Assembly (NCBI RefSeq): GCF_000526215.1
Contig: NZ_JAFQ01000004.1
Span: forward strand, 4,774,001-4,838,000
Direction: 5' to 3'
DNA: 64,000 bases
Source: Nocardia sp. BMG51109
GTDB taxonomy: Bacteria > Actinomycetota > Actinomycetes > Mycobacteriales > Mycobacteriaceae
Shown here one piece after another: positions 35,753 through 44,537 of the stretch. How positions within the stretch are numbered: the first letter of the stretch is position 1; each line of letters begins with the position of its first letter. The notes under the pieces were generated by a model, which made no database searches, was not told the DNA's origin, and worked only from the letters and a program-made list of their open reading frames with translations. Both the position numbers and the translations under genes were made by a program.

Positions 35753-36526
35753 TCAATTCCGGCGGCCGTTTCGGCCGGCTCCCTGCGCGAATTCGGCGGC
35801 TCCGGTTTGTAGCTCTCCCGATTCGAGTGTTGCCAGGGCGAATCGGATTTCGTTGGCAATCGCATCCGATTCACTGAGGTCGGCGGCCTCGATGAGCGCC
35901 CGTCGATCGTTGCGCATCGCGGTTTGCGGAACCGAGGCGAGCTCGGCGGCGAGTTCGAGTGCGGCCGACAGGGCGGTGCCGTCGTCGACCACCTGATTGA
36001 TCAACCCGATCGCCAGTGCTTCGTCGGCCGGGACTCTGTGGCCCGTGAGTATGAGTTCCATGGCGCGCCCGTAGCCCACCAGCCGGGGGAGCCGGATGCT
36101 GGCGAGATCACAAGACGGCACTCCGAACCGGCGGTTGAACATACCGAAATAGGAGGACTTGCCCGCGATTCGCAGATCACACCATGCGGCCAGTTCCAGA
36201 CCGCCGGCGACGGCGGGTCCCTCGATCGCCGCGATCACCGGCTTGGACAGAGTCAGCCGCACCGGCCCCATGGGCGCGAAGGTTCCGTCCGGTACCAGTG
36301 GTTTGCGCTCGCCTCGGTCGATTGCCACGAGGTCGGCGCCCGCGCAGAACGCCTCCCCGGCGCCGGTCAGGACGGCGACGTTGCTGGTGTTGTCGAGATC
36401 GAATCGTTCGAACGCGTCGATCAGCGCCCGAGCGGTCGGTAGATCGACGGCGTTTCGCCTGGCGGGGCGATCGATGGTCACCACCATGACGCTGGAATGG
36501 GTTGTGACCGTGACGTTGTGGCTCAT
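35753..36526 (-). CDS. Enoyl-CoA hydratase/isomerase-family protein (first gene of pair)
   Basis: A 257-residue crotonase. ATG 36526 follows GAGAAGGA. Motifs are FCAGADLVAIDRG, AIEGPAVAGGLELAAWCDLRIA, FGMFNRRFGVPSCD (the first catalytic Glu replaced) and GRAMELILTG (second Glu retained). The exact reaction on the acyl-CoA is uncertain. It is transcribed away from the TetR gene at 36644; the 117-bp gap holds two similar palindromes. Confidence 0.87.
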   Translation of the reverse strand: MSHNVTVTTHSSVMVVTIDRPARRNAVDLPTARALIDAFERFDLDNTSNVAVLTGAGEAFCAGADLVAIDRGERKPLVPDGTFAPMGPVRLTLSKPVIAAIEGPAVAGGLELAAWCDLRIAGKSSYFGMFNRRFGVPSCDLASIRLPRLVGYGRAMELILTGHRVPADEALAIGLINQVVDDGTALSAALELAAELASVPQTAMRNDRRALIEAADLSESDAIANEIRFALATLESGELQTGAAEFAQGAGRNGRRN

Positions 36527-36566
36527 GAGCGTGTCCTTCTCGCGGATGCGATGTGGCGGACCAGTG

Positions 36567-36584
36567 CTAAGACGATCGACTTAG
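36567..36584. promoter_or_regulatory. Putative TetR operator 1 (CTAAG-N8-CTTAG)
   Basis: CTAAGACGATCGACTTAG is an 18-bp palindrome with 16 matching positions, centred on CGATCG. It lies 41 bp upstream of the crotonase start and resembles the second site at 36604. Confidence 0.6.
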
Positions 36585-36603
36585 TGGCATGGGTGAGTAT
36601 TGT

Positions 36604-36621
36604 CTATGTCGATCGGCTTAG
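36604..36621. promoter_or_regulatory. Putative TetR operator 2
   Basis: CTATGTCGATCGGCTTAG shares TCGATCG and CTTAG with operator 1, centre-to-centre distance 37 bp. It lies 23 bp before the TetR start, consistent with autorepression. Confidence 0.55.
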
Positions 36622-36643
36622 TCAAGGTTGTGGAGGGACGCAG

Positions 36644-37207
36644 GTGGCGCGGGATACTCGCAATCAGATGATCGAGCAGGCGGCGCTGCTTTTTCGTGGC
36701 CGTGGCTACGGTGCGACGGGCATTCGGGAGATCGCGAGTCAGGCCGGTGCTCATCGCGGTGTGATCTATCATCACTTCCCGGGTGGCAAGACCGAGGTCG
36801 CCGCGGAAGTGTTGGCCGCCACCGATGCCACGGTGGGCGCGTTCATCGAGTCGTGGTGCGTCAACCAGGATCCGATCTCGGCGGTGCGCGCGATCATCGC
36901 AGGCGTCAAGATGATGCTGACCAGCGGGGAACATCCGCCCGGTAGCCCGGTCGCGGCCGTCACGCTCGGAGCGGACCGCGGCGATGACACACTGCGTGAG
37001 ATCGCCCGCGGAATCTACGATCGCTGGCAGGGTGCGTTCCGGGACTGTCTGCGTCGCAACGGAACTCCCGACCCCGACGCCGAAAACCTGGCGACAATGC
37101 TGATCGCCGGGATCGAAGGCGCGCTGGTGCTGTGCCGCGCGGAAGGTGACAACGCGCCCCTGGACCGTCTCGCCGCAGCATTCGAATCCATCCTGCGCGC
37201 GCACTGA
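36644..37207 (+). CDS. TetR-family repressor
   Basis: A 187-residue protein starting at GTG 36644 after GGAGGGA. The N-terminal HTH reads GYGATGIREIASQAGAHRGV-IYHHF. The C-terminal helices form a ligand pocket with one Cys in ESWCVNQDP and one in VLCRAEG. The C-terminal shape resembles the YxaF/LmrA-type TetR_C. It probably represses the divergent crotonase pair and itself through the two palindromes, and is released by an acyl-CoA or related compound; the ligand is inferred only. Confidence 0.87.
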   Translation: MARDTRNQMIEQAALLFRGRGYGATGIREIASQAGAHRGVIYHHFPGGKTEVAAEVLAATDATVGAFIESWCVNQDPISAVRAIIAGVKMMLTSGEHPPGSPVAAVTLGADRGDDTLREIARGIYDRWQGAFRDCLRRNGTPDPDAENLATMLIAGIEGALVLCRAEGDNAPLDRLAAAFESILRAH

Positions 37208-37513
37208 CGCGACGAGCGGTGGTCGGTGCCGCAGCCCTCCGGCGGTGGCGGCCTCGACGTCCGGACTAGGCAACACGGGCCCGGCGAGCGCATCCTCGAA
37301 TTTCAGGATGAATCCGGACCTCATGATTGCGCTGACAGTTGACCGGGCCTGATCGGGACCTCGTGTCGTCGATGGTTTTCGGGATGCGTCGCCGAGTACG
37401 CGCCGCTGACGCTGACGCAACTCGATCAGCAACGGCAGGACGCGCAACGGCAGCGCATTCGCCGTCGCCGGCATTTCGACGAGTACGTGACCAGCCCGCG
37501 CTCGCCCCTTCTC

Positions 37514-37960
37514 TCAGAGCGGCTGCGTCCCGGCTGCGTCCCAGCATCGGCCGTGCGCGGCAACGACCTCCTTCACCGATCGGGCCAGGCCATGCCACAG
37601 GTGCCAGCGGTCACTGACCTGCAACGCGCTGGGCCGTGTGCGCCGGATCGCTTCGGCGTAGGTGGCTGATCCATCGCGGACGACGACCTCTACGCCGGGG
37701 GTTGTCACGCAGCCACGCTTCGAGCGTGTCGGACTTGCGGTCGGCCAGAACATCGATCCGTTCGTGGGTGACCGCGTCGATGACCGCTGTGCCGTATCGG
37801 TTTCGGCGCCGCAGCGCGAAGTCGTCCACGCTGACGACCGGTGGAATCGGTCGGTGCGGGAGCGGAATCCGCAGCAACACTCGCACCGCGGTGTGGCGAG
37901 ACATCCGGACCGGCCTGGTACAGCGCCCGGAGGCGCATGATGGCGTCCAACCGACAACGT
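37514..37960 (-). pseudogene. ISL3-family transposase remnant
   Basis: Two minus-strand frames join across a shift near 37697: SVDDFALRRRNRYGTAVIDA, THERIDVLADRKSDTLEAWL, then GVEVVVRDGSATYAEAIRRT and SDRWHLWHGLARSVKEVV. These are the DDE core of ISL3 transposases (VDD and the RD of VVRDG). N- and C-terminal parts and the ends of the element are missing. Confidence 0.8.
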
Positions 37961-37984
37961 TATGCGGCAGAGGAGAGTGCGGGG

Positions 37985-39352
37985 TTATTGACCAAGTGTG
38001 ACGGTGGGTGGTTTCCAGGTGCCGTCGAGGATGGTGTGGTCGGGCCAGTAGGCGCGTAGGTAGAGGGTGAATTCGTCGTCGGGTGCGGGGAGCCAGTTCG
38101 TGAGTTGTTTCTCGTCGCTGGGGGCGGGCCCGCCGATGGTGAGGGTGAGGGAGCCGTCGTCGCCGTAGGTGAGGTTCTGGTTCTTGGTGCCCAGTGAGAA
38201 CCTGTCGAGGTCGTTGGGGTGGAAGAAGTGGTGTTTGTTGTACACGGTCAGTGACCAGAATCCGCGCACCGGCGGTAGTTGACCTGCGGGGAAGTGCACG
38301 GTGTAGGTGTTGGCGCCGTGTAGCCGGTTCCCGGTGTTGTCGAGATCCTGATAGTAGTAGGAGGTTTCGTTCGGGGTGTTGACGAAGATGTTCGACTTGC
38401 CGACCGCAGTGCGGGACAGGTAGTCGGTGCCGAACGCGGCCCCGTTGCGCTGGGTGGTCCAGTTGCCGCCAGCGGGGAGTCCGTAGTTGCGGAATTCGAA
38501 GAGTTCCCGCACGACGGTGTCGGCGTCGATGGCGGCCTGCCGCAACGCTTCTGCGACACCGGAGTCACGGTCGGCGGCGGCAAGGATGGACCGGAACCAC
38601 GCGTAGAGGGCTTCTTCGCCGGGTAGCGGCGGCACCTCATCGAGCACTTCGGGAAGCACGGAGAAGTAGGTTTCGGGGTCCACCCATTGGGTTTCTGCTT
38701 GGTCGCCGGTGGCGTCCCCGCCGCCGTAGGAGGGGGCCTGTGACCAGTCCACGACTTTCGTGCTGCCGTCGAATTCCGACAGCGGGTACATGCTGATCCG
38801 GTCGATCAGCGGGGTGATCGCTTCGCGGTCTCGCGGGGTGTCGTCGAGGAACACCCGCGGGATTACCACTGCGGCGCGGGTGTCGTACCGGAACACGCCG
38901 GTGATGCCGGTGGGGACCGTGCCGTCCCAGGAGGTGGGTGCGAGCAGGTAGAAGCCCGGTGGGGTGTCGTACATCTTGCCGAGTTGCACGAACGAGTCGG
39001 TGCGCTGGTCGACGGCCTGGTACACCCAGAATCGGTCACCGAAATCGGGTACCTGCACCACCGACGGGCCGCGCTCGGCGTCGAGGACCCCGAATCCGTA
39101 GGCGACATCCTGATTCGGGCACGCGACGATTCGTTCCTCGGGGCGCACGTAGTCACGCAGCATGCCGAGCGTTCCGGGCGGGCCGGCGGGCACGATCCCG
39201 GCCAGCAGGCCCGGTGCGGGCAGCTGCTGCATGAACACCCGCCGGTTGTGCAGATTCACCAGCGGCCAGCCCCACAGATACGCCGAGCGCCCCACCGCGC
39301 TCGCGTAGTCGGGAAGCACCCTCGGATCGCCGAACGCACCGGTACCGGACAT
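37985..39352 (-). CDS. DUF1254/DUF1214-domain protein
   Basis: A 455-residue protein. ATG 39352 follows AGGGGAGC. The N-terminal DUF1254 region (about 20-170) includes YLWGWPLVNLHNRR, ACPNQDVAYGFGVLDAERG and GDRFWVYQAVDQRTD. The C-terminal DUF1214 region (about 340-440) includes GFWSLTVYNKHHFFHPNDLDR and a jelly-roll-like strand set. The pair of domains is common in actinobacteria and proteobacteria; the function is unsettled (some members bind lipids or are envelope-linked). No signal peptide is visible with this start. It stands alone between the ISL3 relic and the biosynthetic cluster. Confidence 0.85.
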   Translation of the reverse strand: MSGTGAFGDPRVLPDYASAVGRSAYLWGWPLVNLHNRRVFMQQLPAPGLLAGIVPAGPPGTLGMLRDYVRPEERIVACPNQDVAYGFGVLDAERGPSVVQVPDFGDRFWVYQAVDQRTDSFVQLGKMYDTPPGFYLLAPTSWDGTVPTGITGVFRYDTRAAVVIPRVFLDDTPRDREAITPLIDRISMYPLSEFDGSTKVVDWSQAPSYGGGDATGDQAETQWVDPETYFSVLPEVLDEVPPLPGEEALYAWFRSILAAADRDSGVAEALRQAAIDADTVVRELFEFRNYGLPAGGNWTTQRNGAAFGTDYLSRTAVGKSNIFVNTPNETSYYYQDLDNTGNRLHGANTYTVHFPAGQLPPVRGFWSLTVYNKHHFFHPNDLDRFSLGTKNQNLTYGDDGSLTLTIGGPAPSDEKQLTNWLPAPDDEFTLYLRAYWPDHTILDGTWKPPTVTLGQ

Positions 39353-39900
39353 CGACAGCTCCCCTTCCACCCGGATCTCTTCCTCAGTTCCCGGGGGACC
39401 GTATCCACCAGCCGAGCACACCCGCTTCACCCGAAACGGATGATCTACACGAGACTCGCTCTATTCGGCACGAGCGTGCGCACGGGCGAGATGCTGGCGG
39501 TGTGCCGGACGACCAACAACTGGCCGCCCATGAGGAAGCCCAGCGGGGAACCTACAGGGGCCGCTGACAAGCCACGAACCGGATCCGCAGCCGGTCAGAG
39601 GACTGCGGTCGGCCAGTGAATCATCGTGTGACCAGGTAAATCCAGGCGAATTTCGGCATCACCCGGTGATTTGGTGGACGGTCAGGGCTGAGGTTCGAGG
39701 GCCGGGGGGCTGCTGGGTCGGTGGGCCGGGCGGCCTGCGCTGACCGTGCGTTCGGCGGGTCGCCGAGGAGATGCACCGCGAGACCTTCGGCGCCCGCTGC
39801 CTCGTCGCGTGCTGTGGTGGCGTACCTGAGCCCTGGGGTGGGCCTTCGCCGAGATCCGTTCGTCGGTATGGCCGTGTCGGGACCCAAGGTGGTGTTGTCG
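39353..39900. other. Gene-free stretch
   Basis: About 550 bp between the DUF1254 gene and the end of the reductase gene. Several long open frames exist because of the high GC content, but none resembles a protein. It should hold the DUF1254 promoter and the terminator region of the reductase. Confidence 0.5.
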
Positions 39901-41286
39901 TTATGGGGAATCGACGTCGGACGGGGTGCTGCGCACGCCCGTGCTGCGGCCCCAATCGCTTGTGTAGGTGCGAGCTTCCATGAGGAAGTGGCTCAGGTAG
40001 CCGTCGTGCGGTCGGTGCGGGTGGTATGTGGTGGTCGGGGTGGGGCCGAGGTGGACGGCACGGATCGTCGGGGTGGCGGCGCAGCGTGCGGCAAGGGTGG
40101 CGTCGCGGCTCAGGAGGGTGAGCGCGAGGCTGTCTGCGAGGGCGCCGATTCCGATGTTGCGTGTCCAGGGCGCGATCCACACGCATGGGAAGGGTTGTTC
40201 GGTCGCGGTTGGGGCGCCGGGTGTGTCGGTGTGGAATACGGCGGGAAGTAGTGCGGCGCTGCCGTCTTCGAGGTCGGTGTACCGGTGCCTGCTGTCACCG
40301 ACGAGTTGGGCTCCGGCAACGCTGGTGACATGGTCGGCGACTGCTCGGGCTTCGGCGACGGTTCGCACCGGCAACTCGGCATCGGGATGTTCGGGTGGCC
40401 GCCCCACGAGGGCGGCGAGACGCTCGGCGAGCTCCCGCGCGAAGCGGGCATGATCCAAGCCCTGTTCGAGCAGGATCGTGGTCGCGTTGAGGCATTGGGT
40501 TCCGCCGTCCCCGGCCACCGACTCGACGAGCACGTCCAGGTAGTCGTAGGGGTCGGCGTCGCCGGTGATCAAGACTTTGGACCGGCCCGGGCCCTGGACA
40601 CGCACGGCCGGGTTACCGGCGTATGCAGTCACGACGTCCGTGCCGCCGTAGACGAGCCCCAGATCGGCTGCGCGGACCAGTGTTGCGGCGGTGGCGTGGT
40701 CGGTGGGCAGCAGAGCGAGGCGCTCCGGAGCGACACCGGCGGCCAGCAGGGCCCTGATCAGTCGGCGTGGTGTGTACGGGTCGCGGCGGGACGGCCGGAC
40801 CAGCACTCGGTAACCGAGGCCGAGAGCGGGCAGCCACTCGGCATGCGGCAGTGGATGATTGCCGGGCGCGAGCACGGCGAGAGTGTGGCCGCGCCGGGCC
40901 CATGCCACACCGTCGCTGCCGGTGGCGCGCGGCTGCTGCGCGGTGAGGGCGTCGGCGAGTCCAGCAGTGGCCTCGGCGATCGTGTGCAGGGCTCGGTGTG
41001 CCGCCCGGATCGGGATCCCCGATGTTCGGGATTGATGGTGGCAGTACTGTTCCGGTGATTCTCCGGCGACGTTCCCGGTCGCGAACAGCTGCCCGGCGGC
41101 GGCGATGGCGTCGAACAGGCGCGAATCCGGTTCTGCCAGTGCGGTTCCGGTCGCGAGGATGCGACGGATCAGTAGTTCGGGCGCGAGCCCGAGATCGGCG
41201 ACGGGCCGGCCGGTGACGTCGGGAAGCGGTTCGCGGTGCAGGGATCGATAGTCGGTGCCGTCGCGGATGATGTCGACGGATTCCAC
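39901..41286 (-). CDS. LuxC/EhpG-type acyl reductase (aldehyde dehydrogenase superfamily)
   Basis: 461 residues from GTG 41286, only 2 nt after the stop of the activating-enzyme gene, so the two are coupled. The ALDH-like fold shows TLAVLAPGNHPLPHAEWLPALGL, VLVRPSRRDPYTPRRL and GLVYGGTDVVTAYAG, then a catalytic Cys, C265, in GGTQCLNATTILLEQ. The overall order fits LuxC acyl reductases and EhpG of the phenazine/griseoluteic-acid pathway, which reduce an activated carboxylate to an aldehyde with NAD(P)H. Here the likely substrate is activated 2,3-dihydroxybenzoate, because the divergent genes make that acid. The substrate is inferred. Confidence 0.7.
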   Translation of the reverse strand: MESVDIIRDGTDYRSLHREPLPDVTGRPVADLGLAPELLIRRILATGTALAEPDSRLFDAIAAAGQLFATGNVAGESPEQYCHHQSRTSGIPIRAAHRALHTIAEATAGLADALTAQQPRATGSDGVAWARRGHTLAVLAPGNHPLPHAEWLPALGLGYRVLVRPSRRDPYTPRRLIRALLAAGVAPERLALLPTDHATAATLVRAADLGLVYGGTDVVTAYAGNPAVRVQGPGRSKVLITGDADPYDYLDVLVESVAGDGGTQCLNATTILLEQGLDHARFARELAERLAALVGRPPEHPDAELPVRTVAEARAVADHVTSVAGAQLVGDSRHRYTDLEDGSAALLPAVFHTDTPGAPTATEQPFPCVWIAPWTRNIGIGALADSLALTLLSRDATLAARCAATPTIRAVHLGPTPTTTYHPHRPHDGYLSHFLMEARTYTSDWGRSTGVRSTPSDVDSP

Positions 41287-41288
41287 GG

Positions 41289-42389
41289 TCAGTACACGCC
41301 TTCGACGATCGGCCGATTTGTGGTCGGGGCGGGCCGTATGTCGGCGACACAGTCGCCCGCCGAACCGGGAGCCGGTGCCAGCCGGGTGGCGAGATCGCGT
41401 TCGAGCACGGCCGGCAGGAACATCTCGCGGCTCAGATGGTGTAGCCGGACCTGTCCGCGCCGCCCGTGATCGACCTGGTTTCCGGTGTCGGGGTCGATGA
41501 CGTCGAGCAGCACGTGCGGATGGAACGGCTGGAATACACACCGGTATTCGTCGTCGGGCAGCGGGGGGCGTTGCGGTGCGACTCCCATGAGGGTGTTGCC
41601 GTATATCCCCGCCAGCGGGAGATCGGGGAACACTTCGTCGTCGAGCAGCCGCAGGGTTTCCTGATCGGTGGAGGTGCCGGACCAGAGGATGCCGCCGACC
41701 TTGGAACGAACGAGATTGCCGAGTCGAGTGTCGGCCATGGCCGTGAGCAATGGCGGTGTGGCCCACAGGATTTGCACCGATTGGGTTTCGAGTACCCAGC
41801 GTGCCTGGTCGAGGATGTGCCGGATATAGCGGTCGACGTCGTCGGTGCGCCCCTCCTGCGCGCAGCGGCGCACCCAGCGAGGATCGAAGTCGACGGTGAA
41901 GCAGGCGCCGCCGCGGCGGCGGGCCATGTCGATGAACAAGGCCCCGGCGACATGCGGACCGGTCGGGCCGAGGTAGAGCCAGTTCCCGCCGCGCGGCATA
42001 CCGATGGCGTCGAGCCGGTCACTGGTCCAGGCGGCGGTGCGCCGCCAGTACTCGAACTCGGCGATCCGTTTCGGTGCGCCCGTAGTGCCGCCGCTGTCGT
42101 AGACGTACGGGATCGCCGATCCGGATTCGGCGATGCCGCGCGGCACCAGATCCTCGATCGGAGCGGTCCGCCATTCGCTGCTGACGTCCGGGAAACGCAG
42201 CAGATCCGTACGAGTGTGCACCTGGTCCCGCGGATCGAATCCGAGCGATTCGGCGCGCCGCAGCCAGAACGGTGCACCGGTCTCGGGTGAGAAGTGCCAA
42301 AGGATTGCTGCGCGGATGAGGGCGTCTTCGTCGGGGAGGGCATCGACCGGTGCCTGCAGGATTTCGTCGATTGCGGTACCGAGCGACAC
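41289..42389 (-). CDS. LuxE/EhpF-type carboxylate-activating enzyme (ANL-like)
   Basis: 366 residues from GTG 42389 behind GAGAGGTG. The nucleotide loop is DSGGTTGAPKRIA (about 98-110), followed by WLYLGPTGPHVAGALFIDMA, LWATPPLLTAMA, GGILWSGTSTDQET and GIYGNTLMGVAP, resembling the short phenylacetate-CoA-ligase-like enzymes EhpF and LuxE. They lack the full C-terminal ANL lid. It should form an acyl-adenylate (or acyl-enzyme) handed to the reductase encoded next. It is not EntE/DhbE: much shorter, and no EntE signature is present. Start-to-start distance to the divergent entA-like gene is about 130 bp. Confidence 0.72.
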   Translation of the reverse strand: MSLGTAIDEILQAPVDALPDEDALIRAAILWHFSPETGAPFWLRRAESLGFDPRDQVHTRTDLLRFPDVSSEWRTAPIEDLVPRGIAESGSAIPYVYDSGGTTGAPKRIAEFEYWRRTAAWTSDRLDAIGMPRGGNWLYLGPTGPHVAGALFIDMARRRGGACFTVDFDPRWVRRCAQEGRTDDVDRYIRHILDQARWVLETQSVQILWATPPLLTAMADTRLGNLVRSKVGGILWSGTSTDQETLRLLDDEVFPDLPLAGIYGNTLMGVAPQRPPLPDDEYRCVFQPFHPHVLLDVIDPDTGNQVDHGRRGQVRLHHLSREMFLPAVLERDLATRLAPAPGSAGDCVADIRPAPTTNRPIVEGVY

Positions 42390-42407
42390 GCGAGCACCTC
42401 TCGTAAG

Positions 42408-42436
42408 TTGACCGAATGTGTCCTGCGAGCAAGGAT
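42408..42436 (+). promoter_or_regulatory. Possible sigma-A-type promoter for the entA-like operon
   Basis: TTGACC at 42408-42413 and AAGGAT at 42431-42436 are separated by 17 nt and lie 85 bp before GTG 42521. In the whole divergent gap I found no IdeR-type iron box (TTAGG palindrome), which argues against simple iron control. Confidence 0.35.
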
Positions 42437-42520
42437 CTGCCCTTGTCATCGAGGCGATGCTAGCAGCGGCCGGGCAGCCGTACGGCCCGAAACGGACCAT
42501 GATCGGGAAGGACGGACCGG

Positions 42521-43261
42521 GTGTCGGGTGTGGCGGTGGTGACCGGGGCTGCGGGTGGAATCGGGTCTGCTGTGGCCGTGTTGCTGGCGAAGAACGGTTG
42601 GGCGGTTACGGGATTGGACGTTCGTCCCGAACCGGAAACCATCCCGACAGCGGATGTCGCCGTGTCGGGCTGCAACGTCGCTGACCCCGACGCGGTGCAG
42701 GCGGCGTTCGATCGGATCGAGCGGGACCAGGGGCCGATCGATCTGCTGGTGAACGCAGCCGGGATTCTGCGGATCGCGCCCGCGGCCGAGGTAACCGACG
42801 CCGACTGGGCGGCGACCTTCGCCGTGAACGCCGCAGGCGTCATGCACTGCTGTCGTCGCGCCGCGGCCACGATGGTGCCGCGCCGCAGCGGAAATATCGT
42901 CACTGTCGGGTCGAACGCCGCCAGAGTTCCCCGCATGAATTTCGCGGCCTACTGCGCGGCCAAGGCCGCCGCCGTCCAGTACACCCGATGCCTCGGACTC
43001 GAACTGGCGCGCTACGGAATTCGCTGCAACACGGTCTCTCCCGGTTCCACCGATACCGCCATGCAGCGGGCGTTGTGGACCGACGACACCGGCGCCCGGA
43101 AGACCATCGCCGGTTCACTCGAGGGGTTCCGGGCGGGAATACCGCTCGGGCGGATCGCCGCCCCGGAGGACATCGCCGATGTCGTGTTGTTCCTGGCCTC
43201 CGACCACGCCCGCCATATCACGATGCAGGACATCGTCGTCGACGGCGGCGCCGGCCTGTAG
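42521..43261 (+). CDS. 2,3-dihydro-2,3-dihydroxybenzoate dehydrogenase (EntA/DhbA-like)
   Basis: A 246-residue SDR starting at GTG 42521. [15 protein letters not shown] binds [14 protein letters not shown] is the NNAG region, and YCAAK holds the catalytic Tyr and Lys. [15 protein letters not shown] matches the DhbA/EntA substrate-side motif SPGSTxTxMQ. It oxidises 2,3-dihydro-2,3-dihydroxybenzoate to 2,3-dihydroxybenzoate. It is followed after 49 bp by the isochorismate synthase gene; together with the isochorismatase these three make the acid from chorismate. Confidence 0.88.
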   Translation: MSGVAVVTGAAGGIGSAVAVLLAKNGWAVTGLDVRPEPETIPTADVAVSGCNVADPDAVQAAFDRIERDQGPIDLLVNAAGILRIAPAAEVTDADWAATFAVNAAGVMHCCRRAAATMVPRRSGNIVTVGSNAARVPRMNFAAYCAAKAAAVQYTRCLGLELARYGIRCNTVSPGSTDTAMQRALWTDDTGARKTIAGSLEGFRAGIPLGRIAAPEDIADVVLFLASDHARHITMQDIVVDGGAGL

Positions 43262-43310
43262 CGCCATCCGGACCCACCACAACGACCACCTTTCACTCGT
43301 ACGGGGACAG

Positions 43311-44471
43311 ATGACCACGACCACAGGGAAATCGTCGGCGAGCGCGATCGAACCTTTCGACCATCGGGCAGGTGATTTTCTTTTCTTCTCGCCCCACACC
43401 AGATTTCGCGCCCGCGGACCACTGCGGCGGATCGAAGCCCCGACCGGTCCGGAACTGCCGACGGCAGTAGCCGGTGCGCTGGGTGCGGCTCACGACGCGG
43501 GCGCGCCGAATCCAATCGTGGTGGGGGCATTGCCGTTTCGGCCGGACCGTCCCAGCGCTATCTATTGTGCGGATACGGTATGTCCCGTCCTCGAACCGGA
43601 CATCGATGCCTCGCCCGGGGCCGGTGGGTCCGTCATCGGTCACACGCCCGACGGGCCCGGGTACCGTGCCGGTGTACGGCGCGCCCTGGCAATGATCGAG
43701 GGCGGGGTGGTGGACAAGGTCGTGCTCTCACGTGCCGTGGACGTCGACTGTGCTGCCGACGTGCCGTCGGTGGTCGCCCGGTTGGCAGCCCGGGATCCGC
43801 ACGCCTACGTGTTCGCCACTGAACTACCCGCCCCGGACGAAACCCCCGCCACCCTGGTAGGCGCGAGCCCGGAACTATTGGTCGCACGGCACGGCGCCAC
43901 CGTCACCAGTCATCCGCTGGCCGGGTCGCTGCCCCGATCGTCCGATTCGAGAGAGGATCGCCGCCGGGCCGAAGCATTGCTCGCATCGAGCAAAGACACC
44001 ACCGAACACGCCTTCGTCGTCGACGCCATCGCAGCGACACTGCGGCCGCGCTGTCGGGCGCTGTCCGTTCCGGCCACACCGCAGTTGACCCGGACCGCCG
44101 CCATGTGGCATCTGGGCACCCCGATCGTCGGCGAACTCGACGACACCTCGATCGGCTCACTGGAATTGGCACTTGCCCTGCATCCCACACCCGCAGTATG
44201 CGGTAGCCCCCGGAACGCGGCACTGGCCGCGATCGATTCGATCGAACCGTATGATCGCGGCTTCTACACCGGGCTTGTCGGGTGGAGCGACGGCAGCGGC
44301 GACGGCGAATGGGCGGTCACCATCCGCTGCGCGGTCCTCGGCGAATCGACTGCTCGCTTATACGCGGGAGCCGGAATCGTCGCCGCCTCCGACCCGGACG
44401 CCGAACTGGCCGAAACCACCGCAAAACTCGCCACGATCCGGACAGCGCTGGGAATCACCGACCCGACGTGA
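43311..44471 (+). CDS. Isochorismate synthase (EntC/DhbC-like)
   Basis: 386 residues from ATG 43311 behind GGGGACAG. Chorismate-binding-family motifs are [13 protein letters not shown] (general-base Lys), [38 protein letters not shown] and [20 protein letters not shown]. All are in the order found in EntC/DhbC, and no anthranilate- or salicylate-type fusion is present. It converts chorismate to isochorismate with Mg2+. Second gene of the plus-strand operon. Confidence 0.9.
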   Translation: MTTTTGKSSASAIEPFDHRAGDFLFFSPHTRFRARGPLRRIEAPTGPELPTAVAGALGAAHDAGAPNPIVVGALPFRPDRPSAIYCADTVCPVLEPDIDASPGAGGSVIGHTPDGPGYRAGVRRALAMIEGGVVDKVVLSRAVDVDCAADVPSVVARLAARDPHAYVFATELPAPDETPATLVGASPELLVARHGATVTSHPLAGSLPRSSDSREDRRRAEALLASSKDTTEHAFVVDAIAATLRPRCRALSVPATPQLTRTAAMWHLGTPIVGELDDTSIGSLELALALHPTPAVCGSPRNAALAAIDSIEPYDRGFYTGLVGWSDGSGDGEWAVTIRCAVLGESTARLYAGAGIVAASDPDAELAETTAKLATIRTALGITDPT

Positions 44472-44537
44472 GCACCATCGCCGTATCCAACCGGTGCGCG
44501 TCCGCACGACTCCTCCAACCCGACAGGAAGATCACCT

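Noticed and set aside
42390..42520. Iron-regulator (IdeR/DmdR) box in the divergent biosynthetic promoter
   Set aside because: Looked for a TTAGG...CCTAA palindrome because entCBA-type genes are often iron-controlled; none is present.
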